DNA from: Cynocephalus volans
Lineage: Eukaryota > Chordata > Mammalia > Dermoptera > Cynocephalidae
Direction of reading: 5' to 3'
Assembly (NCBI RefSeq): GCF_027409185.1
Contig: NC_084478.1
Span: forward strand, 81,079,624-81,143,623
DNA length: 64,000 bases
Shown here one piece after another: positions 1-11,984 of the stretch. The notes under the pieces were generated by a model, which saw only the letters and a list, made by a program, of their open reading frames with translations, was not told where the DNA came from and searched no databases. A program made the position numbers and the translations under genes. Positions within the stretch are counted from its first letter, which is position 1. Every line of letters begins with the position of its first letter.

Positions 1-186
1 TTTGGGCTGAGGACCTGAACCAGGCAGACTGCCTCTGCTAGTGACCACTGGGCCTCATTGCCTCCTAAGTAATGCCTGTTTGGACCTGGCCCTTATAGTT
101 CATAAAGGCCTTTCGCATCCATGAGCAAGGTCAATTCTCACGTCCCTTCCTTGCCCCATGTAAGGTTGTTGCTATTACTGTCAATT

Positions 187-297
187 CCATTTTACAGACA
201 AAGAAAGGTGGCACAGAGGAGTGAGGCAACCCTGCTGAGGTCACACAGCCAGCAAGTAAGGATGCTGAGATTTGAATCTAGTGTGTCTGGTTTGATC
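187..297 (-). mobile_element. MIR SINE fragment, antisense
   Basis: The stretch reads as the reverse of a MIR core: a 'cattttacag' block, then 'gaggtcacacagccagcaagtaag', then 'gagatttgaatct'. These are the diagnostic MIR words in antisense order. It is an ancient mammalian SINE with no function implied. Confidence 0.75.
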
Positions 298-1182
298 TTC
301 CTTTTCCCACTCTCGTACTGTGTGCCCCCAAGCAAAGGTTCTTGCCTTTCCTCAAAACTGAATGTCAGAGCTAGTAGAGACTGGAGAGATGACCTCATCC
401 GAACTTCTCCCTGTTACAGAGGAGGAAGCTAGCACTGTACTGATACTTGGTGAGAGATGGGGAAAAAAGACAGACTGAGCAGAAAGAAATGTATTCAGTG
501 GAGAAAGAATGAACGAGTGAGAGGGAGGGAAAGATAATGATGGAAAGAGAGACAGCAAGAGTGCAGGCGCCTGAAAAGAAAACAAGGTAAGGAAAAGAAA
601 TCAAATGAGAGAGAAAAAGGCTCAAAGTGGGGTGAAGGCATAAGCGACCGGCCATCTGGAAGCAGCTCTGAGCTTGGTGGGGGCAGGGCGTGTGTTCGTG
701 AAGCGGGGGAGCTAGACCGACAGGTGCGAGGGCCCAGCTGCTGCCAGCCAAGAACTGTCCAGGCCCAGCGCCCAACCGGAGAGAAAGCATGGCCCCGCCA
801 GAGACCTCTCAAGGGGGATTTCAGCTGGGGGAATATGGGGAGGAAGCTGCCCTCCCTGAGAGGCAGGACAGACCCTCAGTGGGCCTGGCGGGGCTCGCTT
901 CTGAACAGCTTCCTGTGGGGAAGAAAGTTCCCACAGCCTTTCTTTGGACTTTTGCATTTTCTTCAAGCATCACCCAAGTATTACCTTTGGAGTCTGGAAT
1001 ATGGATGATTCCCTGCTGTGTTTGAATCCCTGGATGCCTTGCTCTGCCTTGAATGGTCTGAGGGGATTAGTAAATGCCCATTCATGCTACCTTCAGCTGA
1101 AACCCAGTAGAAATAGGTGGGGAGGGGGAAATGGCTACCAGGTCCCACTGGCCACTCTCCTACCCAGCTCCAGGTGTGGTCT
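298..1182. other. Intergenic sequence, no gene seen
   Basis: No exon-like frame or RNA gene is recognised. Bases about 441-640 are strongly purine-rich (GA-type, degenerate). Bases about 640-860 are relatively GC- and CpG-rich for this window (for example 'gcgaccggcc', 'gaagcggggg', 'gcccaaccgg'), but too short and weak to call a CpG island. Confidence 0.5.
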
Positions 1183-1424
1183 GGTCTGATAGTGAGAGCA
1201 CCGGGCTCTGCCGTCAGACTGACCCCGGTTCAGGTCTCAAGGCTGCCACTTCCTAGTTGAGTGACTTTGGGCAAGTGACTGGCTCTTTGGGCCTCAGTTT
1301 CCTTAGGTGTAAGGTGGGGGAGAAAATGAGAATACCTACCTCATAAAGCTATGCCAGGGTTGAATGAGATAATGTCTGTGGCTATAAACTCTCAAGTGGT
1401 GTACACATGTGAGTAATTACTCTT
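1183..1424 (+). mobile_element. MIR SINE, near full length, sense
   Basis: It has the MIR order: a tRNA-like head ('tagtgagagcaccgggctctg'-like start, then 'ccccggttcaggtct' at the B box), the core ('tgccacttcctagttgagtga', 'gggcaagtgact', 'cctcagtttcctta') and the 'aatgagataatg' tail region. Confidence 0.8.
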
Positions 1425-2749
1425 CCCTGACCCCTGTTCTCTGCTGCTAGGGGGATGGAGTCAGCTTTCCAATCGGAGTCCAGTTCCAAGCCTGACTTCA
1501 CCTTCTTGGCCCTGTTTTCCTCATTGTCACATATGTCTGTGTGGGAAGTCAGGTCTCTTGACCCACCAGGGTGGGCTCAGGGCTGGCTGTTATTTCTACA
1601 CAGTTCTTCATTCAGGCCACAAATGTAAGCCAAGCCCCTACTTGGACCTGCTTCGATCACCAAGGCCTCAGAGGGCACCAAGGCACCACTTTGACCCTAA
1701 GGAGTTCCTAATATAGTGGAGGAGATAGAAAAGCAGACATTAATAAGATGAAGTGAGAGATAGCAGGAGGAGACATCTGAGCTGAGGATCAGCACTCCCA
1801 AGGTGTTGGGGCCAAGGCTCTAGTGGGAACTAGGAGAACAGCACAGCATGGGATTTGTGAGATCACAGGAGCCAGACTTGGATGCGACGTTAAGAAATTT
1901 GGCCTTGATATTGTGGTCACTAAAGGTGATGTGGGCAGATACGCGTGGAACCTGGTACATTTGGTTACTCAGTAAAGTGTGCTCACTGCCTAGACCTTCT
2001 TCCTCCACCTTCCATCCCCGAGAGCGAACGAGTCCATCATCTCATTCATTTTTAATGGGGCAGAGATTAGCCAAATGGGCTCAGCGAAACATGAAACCTT
2101 GAGGAATAGTCCTCAAAGGAGAAAAAGATGAGTAAAAGCCAGACAGAGGGTGGTAGAGAACTCAGTACCTCATGGACAGAGGGGGTAGGGGGGGAAGGAT
2201 GGCGGGTTTCCCTCCCTCCAGCCTTCTAGGCTGTTGGTAAGCCCAGGATCATGCCATGCAGCTGATGGGCAGGTGCCTTTGGAGGACACAGCCAGGTCTG
2301 GCAGGAAAGCTGCAGGGCAGGGAGGGGTGCCCACCAGCCTGGCAGAGGAACAGGCTGGAGGGGACTGGCCGCAGCCAGGGGGAGGCAGATGAAAAGTGCT
2401 GGATACACGGCACTTGGTAGGCCTTGAGAAATGGTAGTTCCCACCCCGTGCCCTGCCAGTATACAACTGTGATTTTGGTGGTTTCTCTTTTTCCTGCCTC
2501 CGTTCACATACACATGTACACATTATTCCCACTCTCATTCCCACACTTATTCTGCCTTCATCTTCATTTCCAACTGGTGCAAACCCACACCCTCCATGCC
2601 ACCCACCCGTGGTGTGATTCCCAATAGGGCATTTCAAAAGGCATTTACGTGACTTTTTTGGGGAAGGTATGTTAGAATTGCACTGGATGTTTAGAGCTAG
2701 CCTTAGCTCTTGGGAGAACTAGGAGGGGCTTATCATCACTTTAACTCTT
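1425..2749. other. Intergenic sequence, no gene seen
   Basis: Apparently unique sequence. Around 1690-1775 ('aaggagttcctaatatagtggaggagatag') it resembles the unclassified old repeat found elsewhere in the window. The long minus-strand frame at 2170-2637 is low complexity, has no recognisable domain and is judged non-coding. Confidence 0.45.
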
Positions 2750-2853
2750 TCCAGCATTTACTGAGGACTTACTATGTACCAGTCATGAGTGCTGAACCTG
2801 AAGAGATGGGAAAGGGGTTAGGTGTAGTGGAAGAGACAGATAGTTAAATAATA
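2750..2853 (+). mobile_element. Old interspersed repeat fragment (unclassified)
   Basis: It begins 'catttactgaggacttactatgtaccag', a typical start of an ancient mammalian repeat. It runs up to the target site of the following L1. Confidence 0.45.
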
Positions 2854-2864
2854 ACCTACTATTA

Positions 2865-4808
2865 AATTTGCAGTATACAAAATCAACATACAAAAATCAG
2901 TAGCATTTTTATATTCCAATAATGAACTAGCAGGAAAAAAATAATCAAGAAAGCAAGCCCATTTACAATAGCCACCAAAAAACAAAAAACAAAACAAAAA
3001 ACCCCCTAGGAATCAATTTAACCAAGGAGGTGAAAGATCTCTACAATGAGAACTACAAATCACTGCTGAAAGAAATTAAAGAGGACACAAAAAGATGGAA
3101 AGAAATACCTTGCTCTAAGATTGGAAGAATCAACACTGTGAAAATGTCCATAGTACCCAAAGCAATCTACAGATTCAATGCAGTCCCCATCACAATGCAC
3201 ATCCCCATGACATTCTTCACAGAAATAGAAAAAACAATCCTAACATATGCATGGAACAACAAAAGACCCTGAATAGCCAAAGCAATCCTGAGCAAAAATA
3301 AATAAATAAAAATAAAGCTGGAGGTATAACACTACCTGACTTCAAATTATGCTACAAAGCTATAGTAACCAAAACAGCATGGTACTGGTATAAAAACAGA
3401 CACTTGAACCAATGGAACAGAATAGGGAACCCAGAAATCAACCCATAAACTTACAGCCAACTGATCTTCGACAAAAGCACCAACAACATACATTTGGGAA
3501 AGACAGCCTCTTCAGTAAATGGTGCTGTGATAACTGGACATCCATATGCAGAAGAATGAAACTAGATCCATACCTTTTGCCATATACCAAAATCAACCCA
3601 AAATGGATTAAAGACATGAAACTATTAAACTCTTAGAAGAAAACATAGGGAAAACACTTTAGGAAGTAGGATTGGGCAAAGACTATGAATAAAACCCCAA
3701 AAGCACAGGAAACAAAAGAAAAAAAAATGAACAAATGGGATTATATCAAACTAAAAAGCTTCTGCACAACAAACGAAACAATTAACAGAGTGAAAAGACA
3801 GCCTACAGAATGGGAGAAAATATTTGCAAACTGTGCATCTGACAAGGGATTAATATCCAGAATATACAAGGAACTCAAACAACTTAACAGTAAAAAAACA
3901 AGTAACCTGATTAAAAAATGGGCAGAGGAGCTGAATAGGCATTTCTCAAAGGAATATATACAAATGGCCAACAGACACATGAAAAAATGCTCAATATCAC
4001 TAATCATCAGGGAAATGCAAATCAAAACCACATTGAGATATCATCTCACCCCAGTTAGAATGGCCATTATCAAAAAGACAGAATAACAAATGCTGGCGAG
4101 GATGTGGAGAAACAGGAACCCTCCTACACTGTTGGTGGGACTGTAAATTGGTGCAGCCATTATGTAAAACAGTATGGAGGTTCCTCAGACAGCTATAGAT
4201 AGAACTGCCATACAATTCAGCAATCCCACTGCTGGGTATATACCCAAAGGAATGGAAATCACCATGTTGAAGGGATACCTGCACTCCCATGTTTACTGCA
4301 GCTCTATTTACAATAGCTAAGAGTTGGAACCAACCTAAATGTCCATCGATGGATGACTGGATAAGGAAAATGTGGAATGTATGCACAATGGGATACTACT
4401 CTGCCACAAAAAAGAATGAAATTCTGCCATTTGCAGCAACATGGATTAACATGGAGAAAATTATGTTAAGTGAAATAAGCCAGGCACAGAAAGAGAAATA
4501 CCACATGTTCTCACTCATAACTGGGAGCTAAAAAATAAACAAATAAATAAAAAAAAAAGAAACAACAATCACAATGATACGTTGAACTTTCAAAGGGAGA
4601 GAACAGAACTGAGGTTACCAGAGGTGAGAAAGGGGGAGGGGGGAGAGGAATTAAGGTAGGAATTGGTAAAGGCCAAAAAATGATTACATTGTGTAATGTT
4701 CAATATACTGATTATCCTGATTTGAGCATCACATATTGCACCCAGGTATTGATATTCATTGCTGTACCCCAGAGATATGGACAATCAATTATGTTTCAAT
4801 AAAAAAAC
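2865..4808 (+). mobile_element. L1 LINE, 5'-truncated, sense, with target-site duplication
   Basis: This is the 3' half of an L1: the ORF2 C-terminal region, the 3' UTR and an A-rich end. Translated pieces give typical ORF2 text, such as '[22 protein letters not shown]' near 3035 and '[20 protein letters not shown]' near 3735. They are broken by stops (for example after 'NNKRP' at 3272) and frameshifts, so no ORF2 protein can be made. Flanking direct repeats 'acctactatta' (2854-2864) and 'acttactatta' (4809-4819) differ by one base and mark the insertion. The reverse transcriptase core and endonuclease are absent because of 5' truncation. Confidence 0.9.
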
Positions 4809-4819
4809 ACTTACTATTA

Positions 4820-5129
4820 TGCATATAAAAACATGCTCAATCTGACTAATAAAATCAAAGAGATGAAAATTCAGACAATGAGGTATTTTTACCTGCAGAT
4901 GGGCAAAGACAAAGTTGTAAGGAGAGTGTGGAAGCAGCCACATTCACACAGCATTAGTGAGACTGTGAATTGGGGCAACCCTTCTGGGAATCAAAATCTA
5001 TCATCCTATTTGTTTTTAATATAAATGTCCTTTGATTCAGCGGTTTCATGTCTATAAATTTATTCATAAGGGAATAATGCAACAAATGTGTAAGGCTGTA
5101 AGTAGGAGGGTCTTCATTGCAATTTTTTT
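4820..5129 (+). mobile_element. Old L1/HAL1-like 3' region, part 1
   Basis: Words such as 'tgaggtatttttacctgcagatgggcaaag' and 'tgtgaattggggcaaccctt' match the 3' part of old L1ME/HAL1-type elements. The element resumes at about 6977 after an L1 inserted into it. Confidence 0.55.
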
Positions 5130-6957
5130 TTTAGGTGAAATTCACACAACTGAAAGCTAATCATTTTAAAGTGAACAATTCAGTGGCATTTGGTACCTTC
5201 ACAATGTTGTGCAACCACCACAGCTATCTAGTTCCAAAACGTTTCATTATTCCAAGATAAAACCCGTATCCATTAAGCAGTTACTGTCCATTTCCCCCTC
5301 TGCCTGGGCCCTAGTAAAACCAATCTCCTATCTGTCTTTATGGATTTGCTTATTTTGGATGTTTCATATAAATAGAATTATACAACATGTGACCTTTTAT
5401 GTCTGGCTTCTTTCACTTATCATGTTTTCAAGTATTGTAGCAAGTATTAATGCCTCCTTCCTTTTTATGGCTGAGTAATATTCCATTGTATGTATATGCC
5501 ATAATTTGTTTATCCATTTATCCATTGATGGACATTTATTTAGCTATTGTGGCATTTATTTGGCTACCTTTTGACTATTGTGAGTAGCGCTGCTATAAGC
5601 ATTCAAGTATTAGTTTGAATACTTGGTTTTAATTCTTTTGGATATATACTTAGGAGTGAAATTGCTGGGTCATATGGCAATTCTAGGTTTAACTTGTGGA
5701 GGAACCACCAAAGTGCTTTCAGTAGCAGCTGTACCATTTTACAGCAATGAATGGAGGTTCCAATTTCTCCACATCTTCAGCAACACTGGTTATTTTCCAT
5801 TTTTTTTGATTATAGCCATTCAAATAGGAATAAACTGGCATCTCATTATGGTTTTGTTTTCATTTTCCTAATGACTAATGACGTGGAGGATCTTTTCATG
5901 TGCCTGTTGGCCATGTGTCTATCTTCTTTGGAGAGATGTCTACTTGAGTTCTTTGCCCATTTTTAAACTGGGTTGCTTGTCTTTTTGAGGTTGAGTTCTT
6001 TATATGTTCTAGATACTAGACCTTTGTCAGACATATGATTTGCAAATATTTTCTCCCATTCTGTGAGCTGTTTTTTCACTTTGATAATGTCTTTTGCAGA
6101 AAAAAGTTTTAAATTTTGGTCAAGTCCAATTTATCTATTTTTCCTTTTGTTTCTTGTGCTTTTGGTGTCATGGCTAAGAATCCATTGCTAAATCCAAGGT
6201 CATAGATTTACCCCTATGTTTTCTTCTAAGAGTTTTATAGTTTTAGCTATTACATTTAGGTCTGTGATTCATTTTGAATTCATTTTTGTATATGGTGTGG
6301 TACAGGGGTCTAACTTCATTCTTCTGCACATGGAAATCCAGTTGTCTCAGTACTATTTGTTCAAGAGAATGTTCTTTTTGCATTGATTGGACTTGGCACC
6401 TCTGTCCCAAATCAATTGGTTATAGACATATCAGTTTATTTTTATACTCTCGATTCTGTTTTATTGTACCTATATGTTTGTACTTATGCCAGTAACACAC
6501 TGTTTCGATTACTGTAGCTTTGCAGTAAGTTTTGAAATTGGGAAGTGTGAGTCCTTCTACTTTGTTCTTCCTTTTCAAGATTGTTTTGGCTATTCAGGGT
6601 CCCCCATGTGAATTTTAGGATGGATTTTTCTATTACTGCCAAAAGTCATTGGGATTTTGACAGGGATTGCATTCAATCTGCAGATCGCTTTGGGTAGTAT
6701 TGACACTGTAATGATATTAAGTCTTCCAGTCCATGAACATGGGTCTTTCTTTCATCAACACTTAGTAGTTTTCCATGTACAAGTCTTTCATTTCCTTGGT
6801 TAAGTTTATTCCTAAGTATTTTATACTTTTGGATGCTATTGTAAATAGAATTGTTTTCTTAATTTCCTTTTCCGATTGTACATTGCTGGTATACATAAGC
6901 ACAACTGATTTTTGTACTTTGCAAATTTGCTGAATTCATTTATTAGCTCTAGTTGTT
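5130..6957 (-). mobile_element. L1 LINE (L1MA/L1MB-type), antisense, ORF2 3' part
   Basis: It starts with a poly-T (the A-tail reversed) near 5130. It then reads as reverse complement of an L1 3' UTR ('gtgaaattcacacaactg', 'acaattcagtggcattt') and the ORF2 C-terminal region ('attgctgggtcatatggcaa', 'tgatttgcaaatattttctc', 'aatccaaggtcatag'). Many stops and indels show an old, dead copy. It splits an older L1/HAL1-like element (4820-5129 and 6977-7463). Confidence 0.85.
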
Positions 6958-6976
6958 TTGTTGTTGTTGTTGTTGT
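6952..6976. repeat. (TTG)n short tandem repeat
   Basis: Uninterrupted run of about seven TTG units at the right edge of the antisense L1. Confidence 0.8.
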
Positions 6977-7463
6977 ACAATGTTTTTATTTGTAAGAAAA
7001 ATTGACAAATTTCTGAATGTTCAGCAGTAGGGGACAGGTTAAACAAATTTTGGAACATCCGTATAATGCAACCATTTTAAGGGATGAAGTTTGCCTTACT
7101 TTTTGGTATGTGTGAGATATGTCATAATGAAAGATGAGTAAGGTAGCTCTTTACGGATTGATATGGAAAGCTGCCTGTGGCATATAATTAAGTGAAAAAA
7201 ATCAGAATACAGAACAGTATGATTTCATTCATGTAAAAGTCAAATGGTCATATATGCATAATGCCAACTCTGTGGGGACAGGGATTGTTGTCTGTTTTGT
7301 ACACACAGTAGGTACTCAATAATATTTATGGAGTAAATGGGAAAAGTCTGGAAAGATAACCACCAAATTGCTAATAGTGGTTATCACTAAGGTGTAGGGA
7401 TATGAGAGAACCATTATCTGTATTGTTTGTTTTTACCTCAAACATATATTGGGGAAAAAAGGT
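6977..7463 (+). mobile_element. Old L1/HAL1-like 3' region, part 2
   Basis: It continues the element interrupted at 5130: 'ggggacaggttaaacaaatttt', 'ccgtataatgcaaccattttaa', 'gattgatatggaaagctg', 'agaacagtatgatttcattc'. These are the ordered words of L1ME/HAL1-type 3' ends. Confidence 0.6.
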
Positions 7464-7654
7464 ATTTCCATTAAACACACACACTCATGCACTCACACCA
7501 CACACACGTTCTTTCTCTCACCAAGTGAGTGGTGAGACGAAAGCCACCATGGGCTGAGGGAGGAAGGTGCTATGACTCTGTCTGAGGTAATCAGAGGCTT
7601 CTCATAGGCAGCCACTTCGGAGCTGGGCCTCACCAGTCTCCTCATTTCTGTTGT

Positions 7655-7803
7655 CCACACAGCAGCCAGAGCGTGCTCTTCAGAATGCAAATATGATCAG
7701 GCCACTCTTTGGCTTAAAACTCTTGGATTGCTCCCTTACCTGTAGGATCAAGTCCAGCCTCTTTCATGTGGCACAGGAGGCCCTTTGCGTATGGTCCCTG
7801 CTA
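7655..7803 (+). mobile_element. L2 LINE fragment, sense
   Basis: The words 'agagcgtgctcttcagaatgcaaatatgatcaggccactctttggcttaaa' and 'ggatcaagtccagcct' follow the L2 3' coding order (the usual 'gatcatgtcactcccctgcttaaaa ... aagtccaaactcc'). Confidence 0.7.
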
Positions 7804-7834
7804 TATTTACTTTTCACCACTCACTAATGTGTAT

Positions 7835-8225
7835 CTCAATTTAAAAACACATAAAAGCAGAGAGAATAGTATAATCGATCGACCTCCATGTATTCATCCA
7901 ACCAACTTCAACAATGATCAACATTTTTCAAATTTTGTTTCATCTATCTCTTCCTCCCTCTTCTACATACATTTTTTTTCCTCTGGAGTATTTAAAAATA
8001 AACCCCAAATGTATTATTTTACCTGTAAATACTTTTCTGAGTATCTCTAATGGATAAGGATTTTATATATATGTGTATATAAAATTTATAAAACCACCAT
8101 GCTGTTATTGTACTTAACAAAATTATCGATAATTTCTTAACACACCTAATCATGTCCAGATTTCCCTCATTGTCTTAAAAACATCTTTTTACAGTCGATT
8201 TGCTTAATTACCATCCAATTCTATA
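7835..8225 (-). mobile_element. Old L1 3' UTR fragment, antisense
   Basis: It contains 'gtatttaaaaataaaccccaaatg', 'acctgtaaatacttttctgagtatctctaatggataagga' and 'cattgtcttaaaaacatctttttacag'. These words, in this order, belong to a recurrent old L1 3' UTR read in reverse. Confidence 0.55.
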
Positions 8226-8459
8226 TTCCAGCAACAACAAACTGCTCATTGTCTCCCTAAATTCCTGCACCATCTCGCCTTTATTCACTCCAGTCCTTTT
8301 GCCTGCAATCCCCCCTCCCCCACACCTTGGGCAAGATTCAGCTTGACTGTCACTGCCTGCTTGTAGACTTCACGACTGCACCAGTCCAGACTGCCTGTCC
8401 TTCCTCTGTGTCCCGTAATACCCAGAATGTAAGGCACTGCTTTCTTCTTATTGAGTAGT

Positions 8460-8564
8460 TACAGCATTCCATAAGTATGTATTGAGCACTACCGGGTGCC
8501 AGGTACTGTGCCAGGTATTGGGGATACAGGGATACAGCAGTGGGACTGATGAAGTTCCCACTCT

Positions 8565-8566
<2 letters not shown>
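8460..8566 (+). mobile_element. Unclassified old mammalian repeat fragment
   Basis: 'attgagcactaccgggtgccaggtactgtgccaggtattggggatacaggg' is the start of the same unclassified old family seen repeatedly in this window. It runs straight into a (GA)n tract. Confidence 0.45.

Positions 8567-8617
<51 letters not shown>
8567..8617. repeat. (GA)n microsatellite
   Basis: About 25 uninterrupted GA units. The minus-strand frame across it reads as a Leu-Ser repeat and is an artefact. Confidence 0.95.
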
Positions 8618-8619
<2 letters not shown>

Positions 8620-9094
8620 TAAATGAGTAAGATAGTGGTAAATGGTACTTTAGATGGGGCAGCCAGGGTATTTAATTGAGGTAGTGACATTGAGGCTGAG
8701 AACCGAGTGAGGAGAAAGACCCAGTCTGGGGAAGATTTGGGCATTCCAAGCAGAAGAACTAGCATGTACAGAGACCCCCACGTGGTGAGGATCCCCTGTC
8801 CTAGAAGGGTATCTATTTACTCTATATACTTCTGTCTTTACTTCTACATCTGTAGATCTCATTGTTTTGGTAATCACAACCCCCCTTTGAGTGTTGAGAA
8901 TCTGATAATAGCTGTGGCTCCTTGCCCCAGGAAAATGTACAAATGCACAGCCACACAAATCTGCACGCCATTTGTCTAATTCCTGAAGCCGGGGAACCTC
9001 AGTAAGTTTCCTTACCCAGACCGGGGTCACATTTAGGGCAGGAACAGAGCCTACTACCGATAACTAACATGTACTCTCTTATGTGCTCTTCTTC
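8618..9094. other. Intergenic sequence, no gene seen
   Basis: No repeat or coding signal is recognised in this stretch. Confidence 0.4.
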
Positions 9095-9255
9095 ATTATC
9101 TCTTTGGCCTTTGGCTACCATCCCATGAGACAGGTACAGGTAGTATCCCCATTTGACAGATGAGGAGACTAAGTCTCAAAGAGCGTGAGTTACTTGGCCA
9201 GGGTCACATAGCTAGTGAGTGACAAGGATGGGACTTGAACCCAGGTAGTCTGAGG
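9095..9255 (-). mobile_element. MIR SINE, antisense
   Basis: 'cccatttgacagatgaggagactaag', 'ggtcacatagctagtgag' and 'gggacttgaacccaggtagtctga' are the antisense MIR core and B-box region in order. Confidence 0.85.
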
Positions 9256-9404
9256 CTGAAGTGCATATGGTCAGCATTGGGCCCAGCACTGAGCAGAAAC
9301 TTTGGGGACCTGCCCCTGGCAAATACACGGGAGGAGGAGCTGCACGAGCCTTCTGTGTAGTGGCTTGGAGATGAACGTGTGTGGTCTTGATGGTTGTTTT
9401 CTTT

Positions 9405-9467
9405 CCTGTTCTGCTTTTCTCTTCTTTCTCCTTTTCCTCCTCCTCCTCTTCTTCCTTCTTCTTTTTT
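9405..9467. repeat. Polypyrimidine (CT-rich) tract
   Basis: Sixty bases of almost pure C and T with repeated 'ctt' and 'cct' units. Confidence 0.8.
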
Positions 9468-9633
9468 GGTGAATGGCAATATTTAGCTTTCTTATAAAGA
9501 AGACTTTCTGCCTTAGAAAGAGTCTTTTAAACATAGAATTGGAAATCTACCGCTTTCTCTGTGACAGCGCACAATGAATGTAGCAGAGGCAGATCCACGC
9601 TCCCCAAAGGTAAACTGTCTTGGGAATTTTCCG

Positions 9634-9885
9634 TTGGCTTTTTTTTTAATTTAAAAATTTTATTTATTTACTTTTTTTGGAACCAGGTAATACATTCACA
9701 TAGTTCAAAAATCAAAAGGTACGAAAAGGAACATAGTGTGAGTCTCCCTCACTCCCCTTCCACTTGCCATGTGGTTCTCTGCCTGGAGGCAACTGAGGTA
9801 TCCCAGTTTCTTGTGTATTTTTCCAAAGACGTTTTATGCAAATATATGCATATTCAGTATATGTATATTATTTTTTAAATGATTA
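9634..9885 (-). mobile_element. Old L1 3' UTR fragment, antisense
   Basis: A poly-T start is followed by 'aaccaggtaatacattcacatagttcaaaaatc' and 'gtctccctcactccccttcc ... cagtttcttgtgtatttttcc', a well-known old L1 3' UTR read in reverse. Confidence 0.6.
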
Positions 9886-10127
9886 TTTTCTTAACCCTTG
9901 AGTTGTACACACAGCCTCAACTTCTCTCTTCGTTTCTCTGGCCCTTGTGAGTGCCTCGGGTACGGTAGAGGCCTGTAGGTCTCCCAGAAGCACTGGGTTT
10001 CCTCAGAGGTAAGCCTTTCCTGGCCCATTTTCTTGGCAGGCCCTCCTGCACACTTTAGACTTTTTTCAAAGTGCTTCCATCTATGATAATTTGTCAACCA
10101 CTCACAATAGCTCATGAGGTCCAACAA

Positions 10128-10215
10128 TTATTTGCTCCATTTTGTGGGTAAGGAAACAGACCCAGGAAGGTTGAATAACTTGCTGAAAAGCACACAACTT
10201 ATTAAAGTTGTTGTG
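10128..10215 (-). mobile_element. MIR fragment, antisense
   Basis: 'gctccattttgtgggtaaggaaacagac' and 'aacttgctgaaaagcacacaac' follow the antisense MIR core. Confidence 0.6.
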
Positions 10216-10361
10216 TGGTGAAGACCTGGGAGCAGCACGTGGCTTGGTCCAGCTTGGACTTTGAAAGCAATTAGAAAGTTGTTTACTCCAAAGTCACAGT
10301 TTAAAAATATTCTAGTGGTACTGGTGTGGGGCAGTAGAAAAAGTAAGGGAATTTGCATTTC

Positions 10362-10495
10362 CAGTTGGGTTTGTTTCCTGGCTCTGCCACGTACAACTGG
10401 GCAAGTTACTTCACAGTTTGTAGCCTCAGTTTCCTAATCTATAAAGTGGGATGATAATAGCTACCCAACAGGGTGGATAGTGACACACACATAAG
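10362..10495 (+). mobile_element. MIR fragment, sense
   Basis: 'tggctctgccacgtacaactgggcaagttacttcaca', 'cctcagtttcctaatctataaagtgggatgataata' is a clear sense MIR core. Confidence 0.8.
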
Positions 10496-10849
10496 TGAAA
10501 ATGATATGTAAAATGGGGCACATCCCAATGCTTGCTTTGGCCTTTGTTATTACAGCTACTGTGGCTGGTCCCTGCAGGCACAAGGTGGGGAGTGGGCAGG
10601 TGTTTCCTGAAGGGGAGGCAGTCTCACGCTGAGTACAAATTTGCCCTGTCCGCAAGCCAATTTATCCAAAAAGACCCTCTCTGGCCTAGTGAATTGTAAA
10701 TTAGGAGCTTGCAAAGCTGACTGGTCTTGCCTGGCCTCCAGGCAATTAGAACAGCCCCGGGGCCTGAGCACAAACACTTCTGCAGTGGGCGTCTTGAACT
10801 GACTTTGATCTTCAACCACCCCTGCCCCTCCACCTCCCACAGATCAATT

Positions 10850-11310
10850 CTGTTTTTTAAAAGTTTATTTATTTTTCCTATGATAAAGTAAAACGTGCTA
10901 ACTAGAGAAAATTGGAAAATATTAAAAAGTAGAAAGAAGGAGAAGAAAAAATAAAACCCATCCTAATACTTTTCTCCTCCGTAAAAGCCCACCTGAATTA
11001 ATATTTGTTTTTTGGGGTTTTTTTTGCTGGGGATCCGAACTCTTGACCTTGGTGTTGTAACACAGTGCTCTGACCAACTCGGCTAACGGGCCAGTCCACT
11101 TCAGCTAATATTTTGGTGTATTTCCTTTCAGCTCCTCCCCACCCCCACCCTGCACTTATGATAATTCTGGGCAGAGTAACTCTTAATGTCTTGCTGGTTT
11201 TGTGAATGCCATGCCTACTTTTGGGTATCTCAATTTTAATTTCTAAATATTTAAAATCATTCCTAGTTTTATCTATGGGACCTTTTTTTTTAGCGACTAT
11301 TTTTAACAAG
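10850..11310 (-). mobile_element. Old L1-type 3' UTR fragment, antisense, split by a SINE
   Basis: 'tgataaagtaaaacgtgctaactagagaaaattggaaaatatt' before, and 'aatattttggtgtatttcctttcag' after, the SINE at 11008-11097 reconstruct a recurrent old L1 3' region. The part after about 11140 is too diverged to be sure of. Confidence 0.5.
11008..11097 (-). mobile_element. tRNA-Ile-like SINE (CYN-type), antisense
   Basis: Read on the minus strand it begins 'ggactggcccgttagccgag', continues with an A-box-like 'ttggtcagagcactgtgtt', then 'aacaccaaggtcaagagttcggatccccagc' (B box 'gttcggatcc') and an A-rich tail. This is the layout of an isoleucine-tRNA-derived SINE. Imperfect direct repeats at 10991-11007 and 11098-11114 (12 of 17 bases match) flank it. 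The family points to a colugo genome, by recollection. Confidence 0.8.
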
Positions 11311-11984
11311 AATCAAATGAGAAGGAATCCTGAAGGCCATTGAGGTGGCGTCCTCTTAGGAGCAGGCCCTGTCTCTGGGAGGCCCAGCAGGGGCTCACTT
11401 CAACAGTTTGTGCTTGGTTTAGGCCTTGCCAGCCTGGAGAGCAGAAAGCAGCAAAGGGCTCCTGGCATCCTGGCGCCTCCTGCCACTCTCCCCCACTGGG
11501 CGGCATACCTTTGCCCAAGTCCATTGTCATTGAAAGGAAAATGGGGAGCCAGTTATTTCTCACTCTTTGCCAGGTGGCTACCTCTCAGGGCTGAGGCCTT
11601 CACAGGGATTTGTTGGATGACTTTGGGGGTGGGTCCCCTCTAGAGCACCGGGCTAGGGGAACCAAGACCAGGCTAAGAAAGCCTTTGAGAAGGCAAACCT
11701 TGGCTGGTGGTCTCTTGCAGGCTGGCAATTCAAGATCTCCCATTTGCCTGCTTCTCTGGCTTTCCCCAGCTCTGAACTGCCTCATTCAGCGCCTCCCCCT
11801 ATTTTTTTTTAAAATCCCCCTTCTTTTTGGTATAAGTAGAACTGCCGTTAAGCAGAGTGTATAATTAGAATAGTGGCCACGCAAAGTGACTGGTATTCCT
11901 AGCTGACCAGGCGCCCCAATGCTGTTTAATAAAAGCTTGACTATTCCCATCCCAGGACACATTCAAGGCTTTTTCCACTCCCTT
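11115..11984. other. Intergenic sequence, no gene seen
   Basis: Mostly unique GC-moderate sequence from 11310. The overlapping short frames on both strands at 11303-11864 have no recognised domain and are taken as chance. Confidence 0.4.

Noticed and set aside
640..860. CpG island or promoter
   Set aside because: CpG density is only locally raised over about 220 bases, with no transcript evidence.
2170..2637. 155-residue minus-strand open frame
   Set aside because: Pro/Gly/Ser-rich without domain or codon signature, in an intergenic stretch; no supporting splice or promoter signal.
3030..4531. Functional L1 ORF2
   Set aside because: Several in-frame stops and frameshifts; endonuclease and reverse transcriptase core absent.
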